From: Clostridium sp. CAG:967
GTDB taxonomy: Bacteria > Cyanobacteriota > Vampirovibrionia > Gastranaerophilales > Gastranaerophilaceae
Length of the DNA stretch: 53,630 nt
Reading direction: 5' to 3'
NCBI GenBank assembly: GCA_000433095.1
Contig: HF991484.1
Location: 81,549-135,178, forward strand
Under the pieces are notes generated by a model. The model saw nothing but the letters and a program-made list of their open reading frames with translations. It was not told where the DNA came from and searched no databases. The position numbers and the translations under genes were made by a program. Positions 34,126 to 43,405 of this stretch are shown here, one piece after another (within the stretch, counting starts at the first letter, position 1; every line of letters begins with the position of its first letter).

Positions 34126-36048
34126 TTACATATTATTACCTTTCAAACTGTTTTGAAGGTCTTCATAAGACATAGGCTCAATTATAGAACCAAATTCAGC
34201 GTACTCTTCCATACCTGTTACATTAAAGCTCATAGCATTTGTCGGCTTTTCAATCTCGTTAAGTCTAATGGTATGGTTGCCTCTGTATCGCTTATGATTT
34301 TTGGCATAACTCAAAAAGGCTTTATCATCAATACGTTTTGTTTTGTCATTACCGTAGAATTTGTTTATGACACTGATTATGACATCCTTTTTAAAGCGAA
34401 CATGAAGTTCTTCACCAAATTCTGTTTGAACTTTAGCTACCTTAAAGTGTTTATCTTTTTCAAGATGCCCAAGTTCATATAAGGTTACTATTTGAGCAAG
34501 AACCTTATCAACAACGGTTTTGATGTCTTCATATTTTTGGATTTGGTTTTGAGCATAAGCAATTATCATCTGCTGCAAATCTTCCACTTCAATATCTGCG
34601 ATAGCCAAGAGCATTATTGCTCCAGTATAGGCATAAGCAATATTACTGATGACACGATTTTGAGTATCCTGTACATTTGCTTTTAATATATCAAAAACCT
34701 GTTCATAGAGCTTTACAATGTCATCTTTTGAATATTTGAGAAACTCGGGTAATATCAACGATAACTCCTGTAATTTGCCGCCGCCGTTATTGCTTACTTC
34801 ATGGTATTTGAATTTGTCTGCCTTAAAGACCTTACCGAATATTTCAATGATATTCATACGGTTAATGACTTCTCTCAAATCAGGCAATGTTTCATTAGTA
34901 GAGTAGGCAAGCGGACTGCAAGTATGTATATATTCAACACCTCTGCCATAAGGTAACATCTTAGTTCTAGGTACAGCTTTATAAGCAGCTTTAATTAGAG
35001 CTGTAAAATTACTGGATGTTAGAGTTTCTCCTTTGACATCATCAATACAAACATTCATACAGTTATACCTAGAACAAAAATACTCATTACTTTTTGCGGT
35101 AGACCCTCCTGATGTCAAAGCTTCTCTTGATAATCCAAAAATTGAAAGCCCCACTGTTACAAGTGTCGATTTGCCTGTACCGGTTTCACCATATAGAATT
35201 AAAGTCGGAACACCATATCTTTTGACAATGTCGTTGAAGTACAGTGCCATAACCATGTGCCCCAATGTTAGTAACGGTAATGCCACATTATCGCTCCAAC
35301 ATTCCAGAATATTAGTCATCAATTCATTTGCGACTTGTTTTCCTGTTTTGTTGCTTTTAGCTAGTTTAGGCAGGTAATGAGTAGTTTCTGCCAACCTTAC
35401 ATAAGTATTATGACCTGTTTTAATATATCCATTGTCATCAGCCCAATAAGTGCAGTTTTGCGTTGCTAAAGCGTTTTCATACAATAGATTACCGTCAGGC
35501 GTTAACCCAGCGTTTGTATAGATTGTTGCTGTTGAAGCAACTTTAGGCGAGATATATTCTTCAACAAAGGTTTTAAACTCTGCCTCTTTCATACAAACAG
35601 AAAACCCTGTATAAAGGTTATTTACTGTTGTTTGGAACTGATTTACATCGGATTTTGAGTTATAAGCGATTTCAACATCAGTTTCAATCCGACCTTTGTA
35701 ATTCTGTAATGTTACAACATAGTATCTATGTGGCCTTTTAGCACTTTTATCATTATAAATAAGTGTGCACTCCTTTACATCTGTTACGATGAAATTTGCT
35801 AAAAGTTTAACGGTTAATCTATCTTTCTTCTTCTCAATCAAGAATGTTTTATTCCAAGCCTGATACAAAAACTTGTTTGGCATAGGCAGATTATACTCGC
35901 TTGCTTTATATGTAATTGAAACATCTGATATAAAGGTAATACTGCTTAACCGTTTGCGGTTAGCATTAAAAATATCAGAAATTGTCTTTTTCCCTTGCTC
36001 AAGAGGATTATTTCCCTCTTGAATTACATTAGATACAATATTGCTCAT
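34126..36048 (-). CDS. P-loop ATPase/helicase of the element's replication module
   Basis: The 640-residue protein has Walker A LYGETGTGKSTL about residue 290, a Walker B-like CIDDVKG and a sensor-like YSTNETLPDLREVINR, in the layout of DUF927/superfamily III-like helicases found next to Prim-Pol primases in plasmids and islands. The N-terminal 250 residues are a less conserved, partly beta-rich domain. It probably unwinds DNA at the element's origin. Start at ATG 36048 (MSNIVSNV), with AGAGG seven bases upstream and 1 bp after the primase stop; the frame runs 44 codons further back inside the primase gene, which I discard. Confidence 0.75.
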   Translation of the reverse strand: MSNIVSNVIQEGNNPLEQGKKTISDIFNANRKRLSSITFISDVSITYKASEYNLPMPNKFLYQAWNKTFLIEKKKDRLTVKLLANFIVTDVKECTLIYNDKSAKRPHRYYVVTLQNYKGRIETDVEIAYNSKSDVNQFQTTVNNLYTGFSVCMKEAEFKTFVEEYISPKVASTATIYTNAGLTPDGNLLYENALATQNCTYWADDNGYIKTGHNTYVRLAETTHYLPKLAKSNKTGKQVANELMTNILECWSDNVALPLLTLGHMVMALYFNDIVKRYGVPTLILYGETGTGKSTLVTVGLSIFGLSREALTSGGSTAKSNEYFCSRYNCMNVCIDDVKGETLTSSNFTALIKAAYKAVPRTKMLPYGRGVEYIHTCSPLAYSTNETLPDLREVINRMNIIEIFGKVFKADKFKYHEVSNNGGGKLQELSLILPEFLKYSKDDIVKLYEQVFDILKANVQDTQNRVISNIAYAYTGAIMLLAIADIEVEDLQQMIIAYAQNQIQKYEDIKTVVDKVLAQIVTLYELGHLEKDKHFKVAKVQTEFGEELHVRFKKDVIISVINKFYGNDKTKRIDDKAFLSYAKNHKRYRGNHTIRLNEIEKPTNAMSFNVTGMEEYAEFGSIIEPMSYEDLQNSLKGNNM

Positions 36049-36049
36049 A

Positions 36050-36925
36050 TTACACCTCTCTTTCATTATCAGCAGAATGACAGTTTGTGCATATTTTAGA
36101 GTAGTTTTTTGACAAATATTCACAACTTTGAGAATGCCCAAATTGTCTAGCATAATTGATTTTCTTTTGAGTTTCATCATAATTGTAACTAGGATACGGT
36201 TCCGATAACTTATGAATTAACTCACCAGAATCTTCTATTTGAGCTAAAACGGTAATCATACTATGCCACTCAGGTTCTGATAAGCAATCTGCATTATCTC
36301 TGCAATACTTCAAGAAAGCGCAGTTGTTGAACATTTGTTCAATATTGAGATTTTTATAAATCTTACGCTCTTTATCAGAGTTGGGAAGATTACGAGTTTG
36401 TCCTTTAATACTTGGAATATCCTTATTAATGTAGTCCAACCACGTTTGCGGCAATTCAGCGATAATAAACTCTCCGTTTTCATCAACTCCGTCAATGATT
36501 TCATATTGTTTACCGTTAATGACCGATGGTGCAATCATTATGTAACCATTATACTTGACATCACAAAATTGACCGATTTTCCCACAAGGGGCAGTAATTC
36601 CCTTTGCAGAATAAATTAGATGTCTTCCATTCCCGCTTGCAGTAGACTGTGTTAAAGTACGAGGTAATTTAGCCCCTAATTTAACTTCTAAAGCCTTTAA
36701 GTCGTCCATTGCTGTTGATTTTTCATCATGGTAATCAATATCAATAACGATTACTCCTGATTTTTTACAAGCCATTGCCGCATTGTAACCAGCTTTTAAC
36801 ATCTCTGAGACATCTTGCCCGAATTGAGCATCTTTGAACCCGCTACGTGTTGCGGGAACTTTTGAATTTCCCTTGCAAGGGAATGTGGCAAAGTGTTGCC
36901 AATTTTGAAAACACATTTTTTGCAT
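36050..36925 (-). CDS. Bifunctional primase/polymerase (Prim-Pol) N-terminal domain protein
   Basis: The 291 residues match the Prim-Pol family of archaeo-eukaryotic primases in mobile elements: a start with GNSKVPATRSGFKDA, the metal-binding VIVIDIDYHDEKS, STASGNGRHLIYS with the conserved His, and DVKYNGYIMIAPS. The C-terminal 90 residues have a helical region like the primase C-terminal domain and a possible zinc-binding CTNCH. It should lay primers, and perhaps extend them, for element replication. It is the first gene of a two-gene operon with the helicase (1-bp gap). Confidence 0.88.
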   Translation of the reverse strand: MQKMCFQNWQHFATFPCKGNSKVPATRSGFKDAQFGQDVSEMLKAGYNAAMACKKSGVIVIDIDYHDEKSTAMDDLKALEVKLGAKLPRTLTQSTASGNGRHLIYSAKGITAPCGKIGQFCDVKYNGYIMIAPSVINGKQYEIIDGVDENGEFIIAELPQTWLDYINKDIPSIKGQTRNLPNSDKERKIYKNLNIEQMFNNCAFLKYCRDNADCLSEPEWHSMITVLAQIEDSGELIHKLSEPYPSYNYDETQKKINYARQFGHSQSCEYLSKNYSKICTNCHSADNEREV

Positions 36926-37275
36926 GTTTTTCTCCTTTTGTTTTATAAGTATTTCTTAACAAATGGAGCCTAAAAAACTTCTCAATCACAAATTTTTATA
37001 GTATAATACTATTGCTTTTAAAAATCGTGGGAGATGCCGTTAGGTGTCTCTCATTTGTTTTATATTTTTATAATAAACTAAAAAATTAAAAATGGTTAAA
37101 ATCCAGTTATAATAGTTACATTGCTGTATATTTTTATAATTTTTAGCGACAAGTTTTTAAAGGTTTTTATTATTTGATTAATGAAAAATATTGTAAATAA
37201 ATATCGCATAAAATACTTATTAGGCAAGAGATTTTGTTGATTTTTGTTTAATTTTTTAGCGACACAAATATTGAC
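36926..37275. other. 350-bp non-coding AT-rich stretch with hairpin and a repeated 12-mer
   Basis: No gene is seen. A TATAAT (37001-37006) is followed 20 bp later on the plus strand by a hairpin GAGATGCC-GTTA-GGTGTCTC (with G-T pairs) and a T-rich run, which looks like the end of a short RNA. TTTTTAGCGACA occurs twice, at 37140-37151 and 37253-37264. Lying just before the primase operon, this could hold the replication origin and a small regulatory RNA; both are inference. Confidence 0.4.
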
Positions 37276-37821
37276 TTAGGATTCTTGTTTACATACTTTT
37301 TCAAGATAGGAAGGTAAATGAGCAGGTCTATACTTGCAAATAGCAATTCTTGTCCAGGAGTCAAACATTGCTAGGTTATTAATGAAATCGTCTTTATAAC
37401 TTTCTTCATCAAAAACAGCTTTAGAAGCAGCTTTAATTTTTTTCTTTATTTCTCGTTTTAAAATATTAATACTTTTTTCTAAATTTCTTGCGGCTTTTTG
37501 ATTTGGTTTGCGACAACGACCTGTTCTAAAATCAATCTTATTAAATTCTTTTTCATCAATCTCACCCCAAAGCAGCAATGCACAGAACATAAAATATTGC
37601 TTAATGGATAACTTGAACAACACTTTGTTATATACTATTTGCCTGTCTTTTAATGGCATATTTTTGCAACATTTGTATAGAGTACAATAACTCTCACAAT
37701 CTTTCGGTAAACTTTTGGGTCTGCGGATAATAATAGGATAGTTAAAATACAAATTCTCTTTATCAGCTTTTTTCAACCCTGTAAACTCTAAATTTCTAGT
37801 AACCCAAAGGAAGTTTTTCAT
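37276..37821 (-). CDS. Unknown basic protein of the element
   Basis: I do not recognise a family. The 181-residue product is basic with seven or so cysteines, a Cys-rich patch (CESYCTLYKCCKNMP), a hydrophobic helix (QYFMFCALLLWGEID) and a long Lys/Ala helix (INILKREIKKKIKAASKA). There is no signal peptide. It lies upstream of the non-coding origin-like stretch and the primase, so a replication or copy-control role is possible. No Shine-Dalgarno sequence precedes the ATG; a TAGTAT box is six bases upstream. Confidence 0.65.
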   Translation of the reverse strand: MKNFLWVTRNLEFTGLKKADKENLYFNYPIIIRRPKSLPKDCESYCTLYKCCKNMPLKDRQIVYNKVLFKLSIKQYFMFCALLLWGEIDEKEFNKIDFRTGRCRKPNQKAARNLEKSINILKREIKKKIKAASKAVFDEESYKDDFINNLAMFDSWTRIAICKYRPAHLPSYLEKVCKQES

Positions 37822-37910
37822 AGTTCAATACTAGCATAAATACAGAATACAGAATTAAATCAATTAAATTAAAAACCATTCTATAATATTTATTATTAAA
37901 AAACAAAAAA

Positions 37911-37936
37911 GGTTATCCGCATTCAAGCGGATAACC
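37911..37936 (-). terminator. Terminator of the two-gene exported-protein operon
   Basis: Stem GGTTATCCGC / GCGGATAACC with loop ATTCAA; on the minus strand it is followed by TTTTTT. It lies 25 bp after the stop of the gene at 37962. Confidence 0.9.
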
Positions 37937-37961
37937 TCTGATAAAATCAGAAAATTAATTT

Positions 37962-38585
37962 TTATAATTTAGTATTTCGCAATACATCTAATTGTTTTTC
38001 ATACTTTTCATAGACTTCTTCTGCCTTAGCTTCATTATATTCAGAATTTTCACCCATGTAATATTTTTTTGCTCTTTCATTCATTTCCTTTAAAAGAGGT
38101 TCAAGGTCAGAGTAAGCTCTTTCTTTAGCAATACTTATTTCGGGCAAACTTTTTATAAGTGCTTTTTCCTCACAAGGTTTCCAATCGGCTTTTCCTCTGT
38201 AGTTATAAGTACATTTTGAAGCTTTTGGATTAACTGTATCAACTACAATTCGTGCTATTTCATACTCAAATTTATCACCACTATTACCCATTTCAACCGG
38301 CGTTTCAACTCTAAAAGCGTAAGTTTCCTGACTGGATTTTTCATCTTCTTTAAATTTTACAAGTTGATTATAATCTTTATTGTAGCAGACATATTTTGTC
38401 CCTTTGTACGCATCCGCATAGCCTTCTTCATATTCTTCATAAGCTCCTACTTCTTTGCATTGGCTGACAAGATAACTTAAAGTCAATTTTCTATTTTGCT
38501 CTTTTATGTAGAAATAAGCCCCAAGAGCGAGAAGAATTATAACAACACCTAAAATACTGGCAATAATAACATTTTTTTTATTCAT
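37962..38585 (-). CDS. Membrane-anchored protein of unknown function
   Basis: From ATG 38585 (AAAGGAG seven bases upstream) the 207 residues begin MNKKNVIIASILGVVIILLA, one membrane helix, and continue as an extracytoplasmic domain with cysteines (LVSQCKEVG, KYVCYNKDY, SKCTYNYRG, WKPCEEK) that may pair, then a helical Glu/Lys-rich tail. No family recognised. It follows another exported protein gene with only 19 bp between, so the two may act together at the envelope, for example in surface exclusion or element transfer, which is a guess. Confidence 0.72.
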   Translation of the reverse strand: MNKKNVIIASILGVVIILLALGAYFYIKEQNRKLTLSYLVSQCKEVGAYEEYEEGYADAYKGTKYVCYNKDYNQLVKFKEDEKSSQETYAFRVETPVEMGNSGDKFEYEIARIVVDTVNPKASKCTYNYRGKADWKPCEEKALIKSLPEISIAKERAYSDLEPLLKEMNERAKKYYMGENSEYNEAKAEEVYEKYEKQLDVLRNTKL

Positions 38586-38604
38586 TAATAACTCCTTTCT
38601 AATT

Positions 38605-39501
38605 TTATTTTCCAAACATACTTTGTATAGAGCGGACGCTGTTCATTGTGTCGTTCAAAATATTTACACCGGTTCCTATACCTTTTCTTGCCTTATCGAG
38701 TTTTGTATCATTAACATTAATTTGTGTAGTGGTTCCATTATTCATATTCTGATTATTAGTTTGACTTTCTCCGGCAAAAAGAACTTTACTTTGAGAATTT
38801 AAAACTTTATTGTAAGTTGCTTCAAGTTGACCTGCGTTTATTACTAATTTTGCTTTTAGGTAATTGAACTCATCTTGTGTGATTTCTTTTTTCTTTAGTT
38901 TGTCTGATAAATTATTGTAAGCCCCTTTTATTCCTGTAATTGTTAAAGAAGAATAGCCTGTTACATATGGGTTTGTATATTCAGTACCTTCACCATCTAA
39001 TTCTTTAAGTATATTTATTTTGCTTTCAAGTATTGTATATCGTTCTTCGTCATATGGTAAGTCTAAAGCCCTTTTACGAAATAATTCATTAAATTCTTTT
39101 TCGTATCCCGCTAAAGTTGTTTCAATTTTCTTTGCTACTGGAAACTCTGTTTGAAATTTTATCTTTTCTACTTGGATTGCTTTTTTGTTAGCTTCATCAA
39201 GCTTAGAATTATTATACTTTGGAGATTCTAAAAAACTTTTATCTCCAGTCATTTTGTAAAGTTGTTGTCCCGTTTTCTTAACTTCGGCTTCAGGAATAAG
39301 AGAAAAATTGTTAAATGCTCTCATATCATTGATGGCATCTTCTTGTGAACAATATTTAACCACTCCATTATCAAATTGGCACTTACGGATATGTGTCCCA
39401 TCTGTGAGTTTAACATCACTTACAACTTTTACCGCAAAAGCAGTTTGAGCTATTACTAAAATTATTGAAGCAACTACTAATAGTTTCGTTTTAATCTTCA
39501 T
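38605..39501 (-). CDS. Exported helical protein of unknown function
   Basis: From ATG 39501 (AAAGGAG, 7 bp) the 298 residues start with a signal peptide MKIKTKLLVVASIILVIAQT ending AFA, then a short domain with one CQ...YC pair (KCQFDNGVVKYC), a long helical body of Lys/Glu-rich segments, an Asn/Gln/Thr-rich linker and a C-terminal amphipathic helix. No family recognised. It is the first gene of the operon with 37962-38585 and is divergent from the XRE regulator, whose operator lies about 120 bp upstream. Confidence 0.72.
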   Translation of the reverse strand: MKIKTKLLVVASIILVIAQTAFAVKVVSDVKLTDGTHIRKCQFDNGVVKYCSQEDAINDMRAFNNFSLIPEAEVKKTGQQLYKMTGDKSFLESPKYNNSKLDEANKKAIQVEKIKFQTEFPVAKKIETTLAGYEKEFNELFRKRALDLPYDEERYTILESKINILKELDGEGTEYTNPYVTGYSSLTITGIKGAYNNLSDKLKKKEITQDEFNYLKAKLVINAGQLEATYNKVLNSQSKVLFAGESQTNNQNMNNGTTTQINVNDTKLDKARKGIGTGVNILNDTMNSVRSIQSMFGK

Positions 39502-39620
39502 TCTATCTCCTTTCATTATTATTTTTTATAATAATATAAAAAACTTTATAATTAAATGGCTTGTATTCCTTTTGTAACATGTCTTAAAGCGATTTTTGTT
39601 GAATGTATTCGACTGATAAT

Positions 39621-39640
39621 TTGTAGATTGTATTCTACAA
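39621..39640. promoter_or_regulatory. Palindromic operator of the XRE regulator
   Basis: TTGTAGATTGTATTCTACAA has perfect 7-bp arms around 6 bp and overlaps a TACAAT -10 box seven bases before the regulator's ATG. It is a natural site for autorepression and for control of the divergent exported-protein operon. Confidence 0.6.
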
Positions 39641-39648
39641 TTTTAATT

Positions 39649-39858
39649 ATGGGAATACGCAAGATACAAAATGAACTTGGCAGAAGATTAAAAGGTTTAA
39701 GAACTCAAAAAGGACTTACTCAAGAAGATGTTGCTCACGAAGTAAAAATCTCTCGTGACCACTTATCAAATATTGAAAACGGTAAACATCCGATAAATAT
39801 AAAGAATCTTTATAAGCTGGCGGAATTTTTTGAAGTTGATATGAAATATTTTTTTTAA
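39649..39858 (+). CDS. XRE-family repressor of the element
   Basis: The 69-residue product from ATG 39649 is essentially one Cro/CI-type helix-turn-helix: LGRRLKGLRTQKGLTQEDVA, then EVKISRDHLSNIENGKHPIN and LAEFFEVDM. It is probably the repressor of the element. The frame runs 31 codons further upstream through the operator, so I reject the longer start. With no Shine-Dalgarno sequence and a -10 box seven bases away, its mRNA may be leaderless, as is known for phage repressor genes. Confidence 0.85.
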   Translation: MGIRKIQNELGRRLKGLRTQKGLTQEDVAHEVKISRDHLSNIENGKHPINIKNLYKLAEFFEVDMKYFF

Positions 39859-39876
39859 GGTTTTTGAATGATACAA

Positions 39877-39892
39877 AAATATATTGTGTATT
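39877..39892 (+). repeat. 16-bp direct repeat, copy 1
   Basis: AAATATATTGTGTATT, identical to 39997-40012. Both lie between the repressor and the tyrosine recombinase genes and may be recombinase or regulator binding sites. Confidence 0.7.
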
Positions 39893-39996
39893 ATTCACCT
39901 GAATTATGCGAAAAATTACCCCGATTAAATTCCAATACCTTTGTAAATAAGCGTAAATAATAAGGTGTACATAGAATAATACATAATTTATAATAT

Positions 39997-40012
39997 AAAT
40001 ATATTGTGTATT
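39997..40012 (+). repeat. 16-bp direct repeat, copy 2
   Basis: Second copy of AAATATATTGTGTATT, 33 bp before the tyrosine recombinase ATG. Confidence 0.7.
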
Positions 40013-40044
40013 GTTGATTATTATTGAATTTGAGAGGTATTACT

Positions 40045-40608
40045 ATGGAATTTGTTCAACCAATTAAGGATTTAAAGCAGATTGAAACGATCAAAAAGCT
40101 ATTAAGATTGCGAAGTTTAAGAGATTACTGTCTATTTGTTCTCGGTATAAATTCAGGGCTAAGAATAAGTGATTTATTAAAACTTAGGATTTCCGACGTA
40201 TCAGAAAGAGGCAAAATCAAAGAACGTATAAGGTTAAGAGAAAATAAAACAAAGAAGTCCAAAGATTTTCCACTATCAAGCAGCACAAAATCAGCACTAA
40301 AAGAATATTTAAAGACAAGAGAATACAACGAAAATGAGCCTTTATTCATATCAAGAAAGAATAAAGGCTTTTTACTGCGGCAGCAGGCCTATAAAATCAT
40401 TAATGATGTTGCTAAATCAGTTGGAATAAAAGAAAAAATCGGCACTCATACACTAAGAAAGACTTTTGGCTATCACGCTTATAACAACGGCTATGACATA
40501 ACGCTTATTCAAAAGTTATTCAATCACTCATCACCAAGCGTAACACTTCGTTATATAGGAATCACGCAAGAAGAAATGGATAATGTCTATTTGAGTTTGG
40601 ATTTGTAA
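40045..40608 (+). CDS. Small tyrosine recombinase (catalytic domain only)
   Basis: The 187-residue protein has the full active-site set: Arg40 in NSGLRISDLL, a Lys in RENKTKKSKDFPL, His135 and Arg138 in THTLRKTFG, His161 in FNHSSPSVT and Tyr170 in TLRYIG. There is almost no N-terminal core-binding domain, as in the FimB/FimE-size integrases. It could resolve multimers, invert DNA or help excision of the element; the serine recombinase is the likelier integrase. Start at ATG 40045 with GAGAGG about eight bases upstream; an ATG seven codons earlier lacks such a site. Confidence 0.9.
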   Translation: MEFVQPIKDLKQIETIKKLLRLRSLRDYCLFVLGINSGLRISDLLKLRISDVSERGKIKERIRLRENKTKKSKDFPLSSSTKSALKEYLKTREYNENEPLFISRKNKGFLLRQQAYKIINDVAKSVGIKEKIGTHTLRKTFGYHAYNNGYDITLIQKLFNHSSPSVTLRYIGITQEEMDNVYLSLDL

Positions 40609-40670
40609 TTTACATTAATTCATTTTTAAATTATTATGCTATAATAGTTCTAAAGATAAATGAGGTTTAT

Positions 40671-43334
40671 ATGCAAAACTTATATTGCAATGTGAATGAT
40701 TTAGTTAATGAAAGTGATGTTGAACAAAAGTTTTTATATAAATTCCTTACAAATGAAAATCCTTTTGGACTAGGATATTCTGATTCTGAAATTAATACTA
40801 AAACATGTATTAAATCATATATAATAAATAAAGGGAAACAAAAAACCTATATTCCTGATTATTTAATATCTATAAGAGGTATCCCTACAATAGTTGTAGA
40901 AGCTAAAAATCCTACTGTTGATTTGTATGAAGCCTTTGCTGAAGCTCAATTATATGCACATCAAATTAATAATGGATTTATACATAGTGTAAATCCTTGT
41001 AATATTGTTATTGTATCAAATGGGTTAGAGACTTGGTTTGGTTATATTGATTCTGATACCCCTTTTTTAAAATTACAGAACGATGATTTATTTGTTGGAA
41101 ATGTAAAATTTAGTGAAGCTATTGATAAATGTTCTAAAAAGTATTTATCTAACTTTGCTGATGAAATCTATAAAAAAGGTCGGGCAAAATCTATATTTAA
41201 AACTCCAGTTTCTTCTCTTGGGGGTCAACGTATTATCAATGAAGAAATGATATCTAACGATTTTGGAAATGCATTAGTTTCAGATTATAAAAATATCTTT
41301 GACCCAGAAACCGAACATGATAGATTGAATATTGTTAAAAATGCATACGTTCACTCTTCAAAAAGAGAACAACATATTGAACCAATATACAAAGAGATAA
41401 AAAAAATAAAGGTTCCAAGCCTTAATGATTCGACTTTACTGTCTACTGATAATCCAAAAGAATTGATATCAAAGGTTGATATACACATTTCTGACAAAGC
41501 ATGTCAATGTCCATTGATATTAATAATTGGAAATAGAGGTAGTGGGAAAACAACTTTTATAAGGTATTTTAAAGAAAAAATTTTAGATAGTTCTTATCAC
41601 AATATATCTGATAAATGTGAATGGTGTTTTTTAGACATGAATTATGCCCCACTGGATAATAATGAAATTTATGATTGGGTTAAAAAAAATGTTATAGAAT
41701 GTATAAAAGATTCACACTCACAAATAATTGATTTTGATAGCAAGGAAGGTTTAGAAAAATTATATAAAGAAAGAATTGATTCTTTTAAAAAGGGAGAAGG
41801 TAAATATATAGAAAACGATACTAATTTATATAATAAAGAACTTTATAATCTAATCAAAACTGCAAAAACAGATACAGATTTAACTTTAAAAGGATATATA
41901 GAATATTTAAATAAATATGAAGATAAAACTCCAATTATTGTTTTTGATAACTGTGATAAAAGAGATAAAGATAAACAATTATTAATGTTTGAAGTTGCTC
42001 AATGGATTAGAAAACAATTCAAATGCATTGTTTTACTACCAATGAGGGATATAACTTATGACATGTACAAAGACCAGCCCCCGTTAGATACTTTTGTTCG
42101 GGATTTAGTTTTTCGTATTGACCCTCCTGATTTATTGAAAGTATTAATTAGTCGGCTTGCCTACATTGAAAGATTAAATAAAAATAATATACAAACAACG
42201 CATTATACACTAGAAAATTCAATGAAAGTTCAAATAAGACCAGATGAACTTTTAGATTATTATAGGCAAATATTAAGAGTAATTAGAAATGATGATTGGG
42301 CAAGGAATATATTCTACCGTTCGACTAATCGAGATATACGTGGTGCAATTCAGTTATTTGAGGATTTATGCAAAAGTGGTCATATTAAAACTTCAGAAAT
42401 TCTGAATATGAAACTGATTGGAAGAGATTATCATTTACCTTCTTACAAAATAATGAATGCTTTGTTAAGAAAAAACAGAAAATATTACAATGAAAACAAT
42501 TCTAATTTTATAAATGTTTTTGCGTCTGATTATAAAGATGATTTCCCTGACCCATTTATTAGACTTGATATCTTATATTGGCTTACAATAAAGAAGGATC
42601 TTTTGGGACCTAGTCTTATTTTAGGTTATCATAAAATAAATCAACTAATTAAAGATTTACAATTATTGGGGCATAAAGAAGATATTATTATACGAGAACT
42701 TAATAAATTAATAAAAAAGGGGCTTATATTTACAGAAAATCAACATGAGCTAATTAATAATGATGATTTAATCAAAATTTCACCATCTGGAAGTTTACAT
42801 TTGAAATTGATGAAAAATATTAGTTATTTATCAGCATGCGCAGAAGCTGTATTATATAGAAATACAAACCTTAAAGATAATATCAGCAAACGTTTATCTA
42901 AGCCAAACTATTTAGATTTAAAAAATCAAATTTTAAATGCCAAAGATATGATAACTTATTTGATTGATTATAAACAAAAATATTATTCAAATCCTGAAAC
43001 TTTTATTAATGAAAATTGTTTGATAAAAACTTTTGATTTAAATGAAATACAAGATATGATAAATAAAATGAAAGAAGACTTGTCTTCAAATGAAGACTGC
43101 ATTGGAGAAATTGTTCAGTGTACTGTTAAATTTATTGATAAACAATCTTTATTAGTAACATTTGATGGCGAGAAACGAGGTTTTCTTGCTGTGAATGACC
43201 CTATCTTTAAATTACCACAAGATGAATATGAAAATTTAAAACTTGAAAATAAGTTAATATGCAAGATTATTTCATATGATTTTTCGCATGATAGTTATAG
43301 ATTAGAATTTCTTTCGACATGTGGAAATAATTAA
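40671..43334 (+). CDS. PD-(D/E)XK nuclease-like / P-loop NTPase / S1-like protein (candidate defence gene)
   Basis: The 887 residues look modular. Residues 1-150 resemble the HsdR N-terminal nuclease domain of type I restriction enzymes, with Asp63 in IPDYLIS and Glu77-x-Lys79 in IVVEAKNP. Residues 280-600 form a P-loop NTPase with Walker A GNRGSGKT (287-294) and Walker B PIIVFDNCD (421-427), of a STAND or KAP-like kind. The rest is helical, perhaps winged-helix, and residues 790-880 (GEIVQCTVKFIDKQSLLVTF) resemble an S1-type OB fold. Nuclease plus NTPase plus nucleic-acid binding on a mobile island suggests anti-phage defence. It has a TATAAT at 40637 and GAGG before ATG, and is transcribed alone. 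Confidence 0.6.
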   Translation: MQNLYCNVNDLVNESDVEQKFLYKFLTNENPFGLGYSDSEINTKTCIKSYIINKGKQKTYIPDYLISIRGIPTIVVEAKNPTVDLYEAFAEAQLYAHQINNGFIHSVNPCNIVIVSNGLETWFGYIDSDTPFLKLQNDDLFVGNVKFSEAIDKCSKKYLSNFADEIYKKGRAKSIFKTPVSSLGGQRIINEEMISNDFGNALVSDYKNIFDPETEHDRLNIVKNAYVHSSKREQHIEPIYKEIKKIKVPSLNDSTLLSTDNPKELISKVDIHISDKACQCPLILIIGNRGSGKTTFIRYFKEKILDSSYHNISDKCEWCFLDMNYAPLDNNEIYDWVKKNVIECIKDSHSQIIDFDSKEGLEKLYKERIDSFKKGEGKYIENDTNLYNKELYNLIKTAKTDTDLTLKGYIEYLNKYEDKTPIIVFDNCDKRDKDKQLLMFEVAQWIRKQFKCIVLLPMRDITYDMYKDQPPLDTFVRDLVFRIDPPDLLKVLISRLAYIERLNKNNIQTTHYTLENSMKVQIRPDELLDYYRQILRVIRNDDWARNIFYRSTNRDIRGAIQLFEDLCKSGHIKTSEILNMKLIGRDYHLPSYKIMNALLRKNRKYYNENNSNFINVFASDYKDDFPDPFIRLDILYWLTIKKDLLGPSLILGYHKINQLIKDLQLLGHKEDIIIRELNKLIKKGLIFTENQHELINNDDLIKISPSGSLHLKLMKNISYLSACAEAVLYRNTNLKDNISKRLSKPNYLDLKNQILNAKDMITYLIDYKQKYYSNPETFINENCLIKTFDLNEIQDMINKMKEDLSSNEDCIGEIVQCTVKFIDKQSLLVTFDGEKRGFLAVNDPIFKLPQDEYENLKLENKLICKIISYDFSHDSYRLEFLSTCGNN

Positions 43335-43405
43335 AATTAATATTATTTTTAAATTTACGATGTATTTTAAACTTTATAAATAATATAAATTAATTTAATA
43401 TTTTT

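Noticed and set aside
39877..40012. Invertible DNA switch controlled by the small tyrosine recombinase
   Set aside because: The 16-bp repeats are direct, not inverted, so recombination would delete rather than invert.
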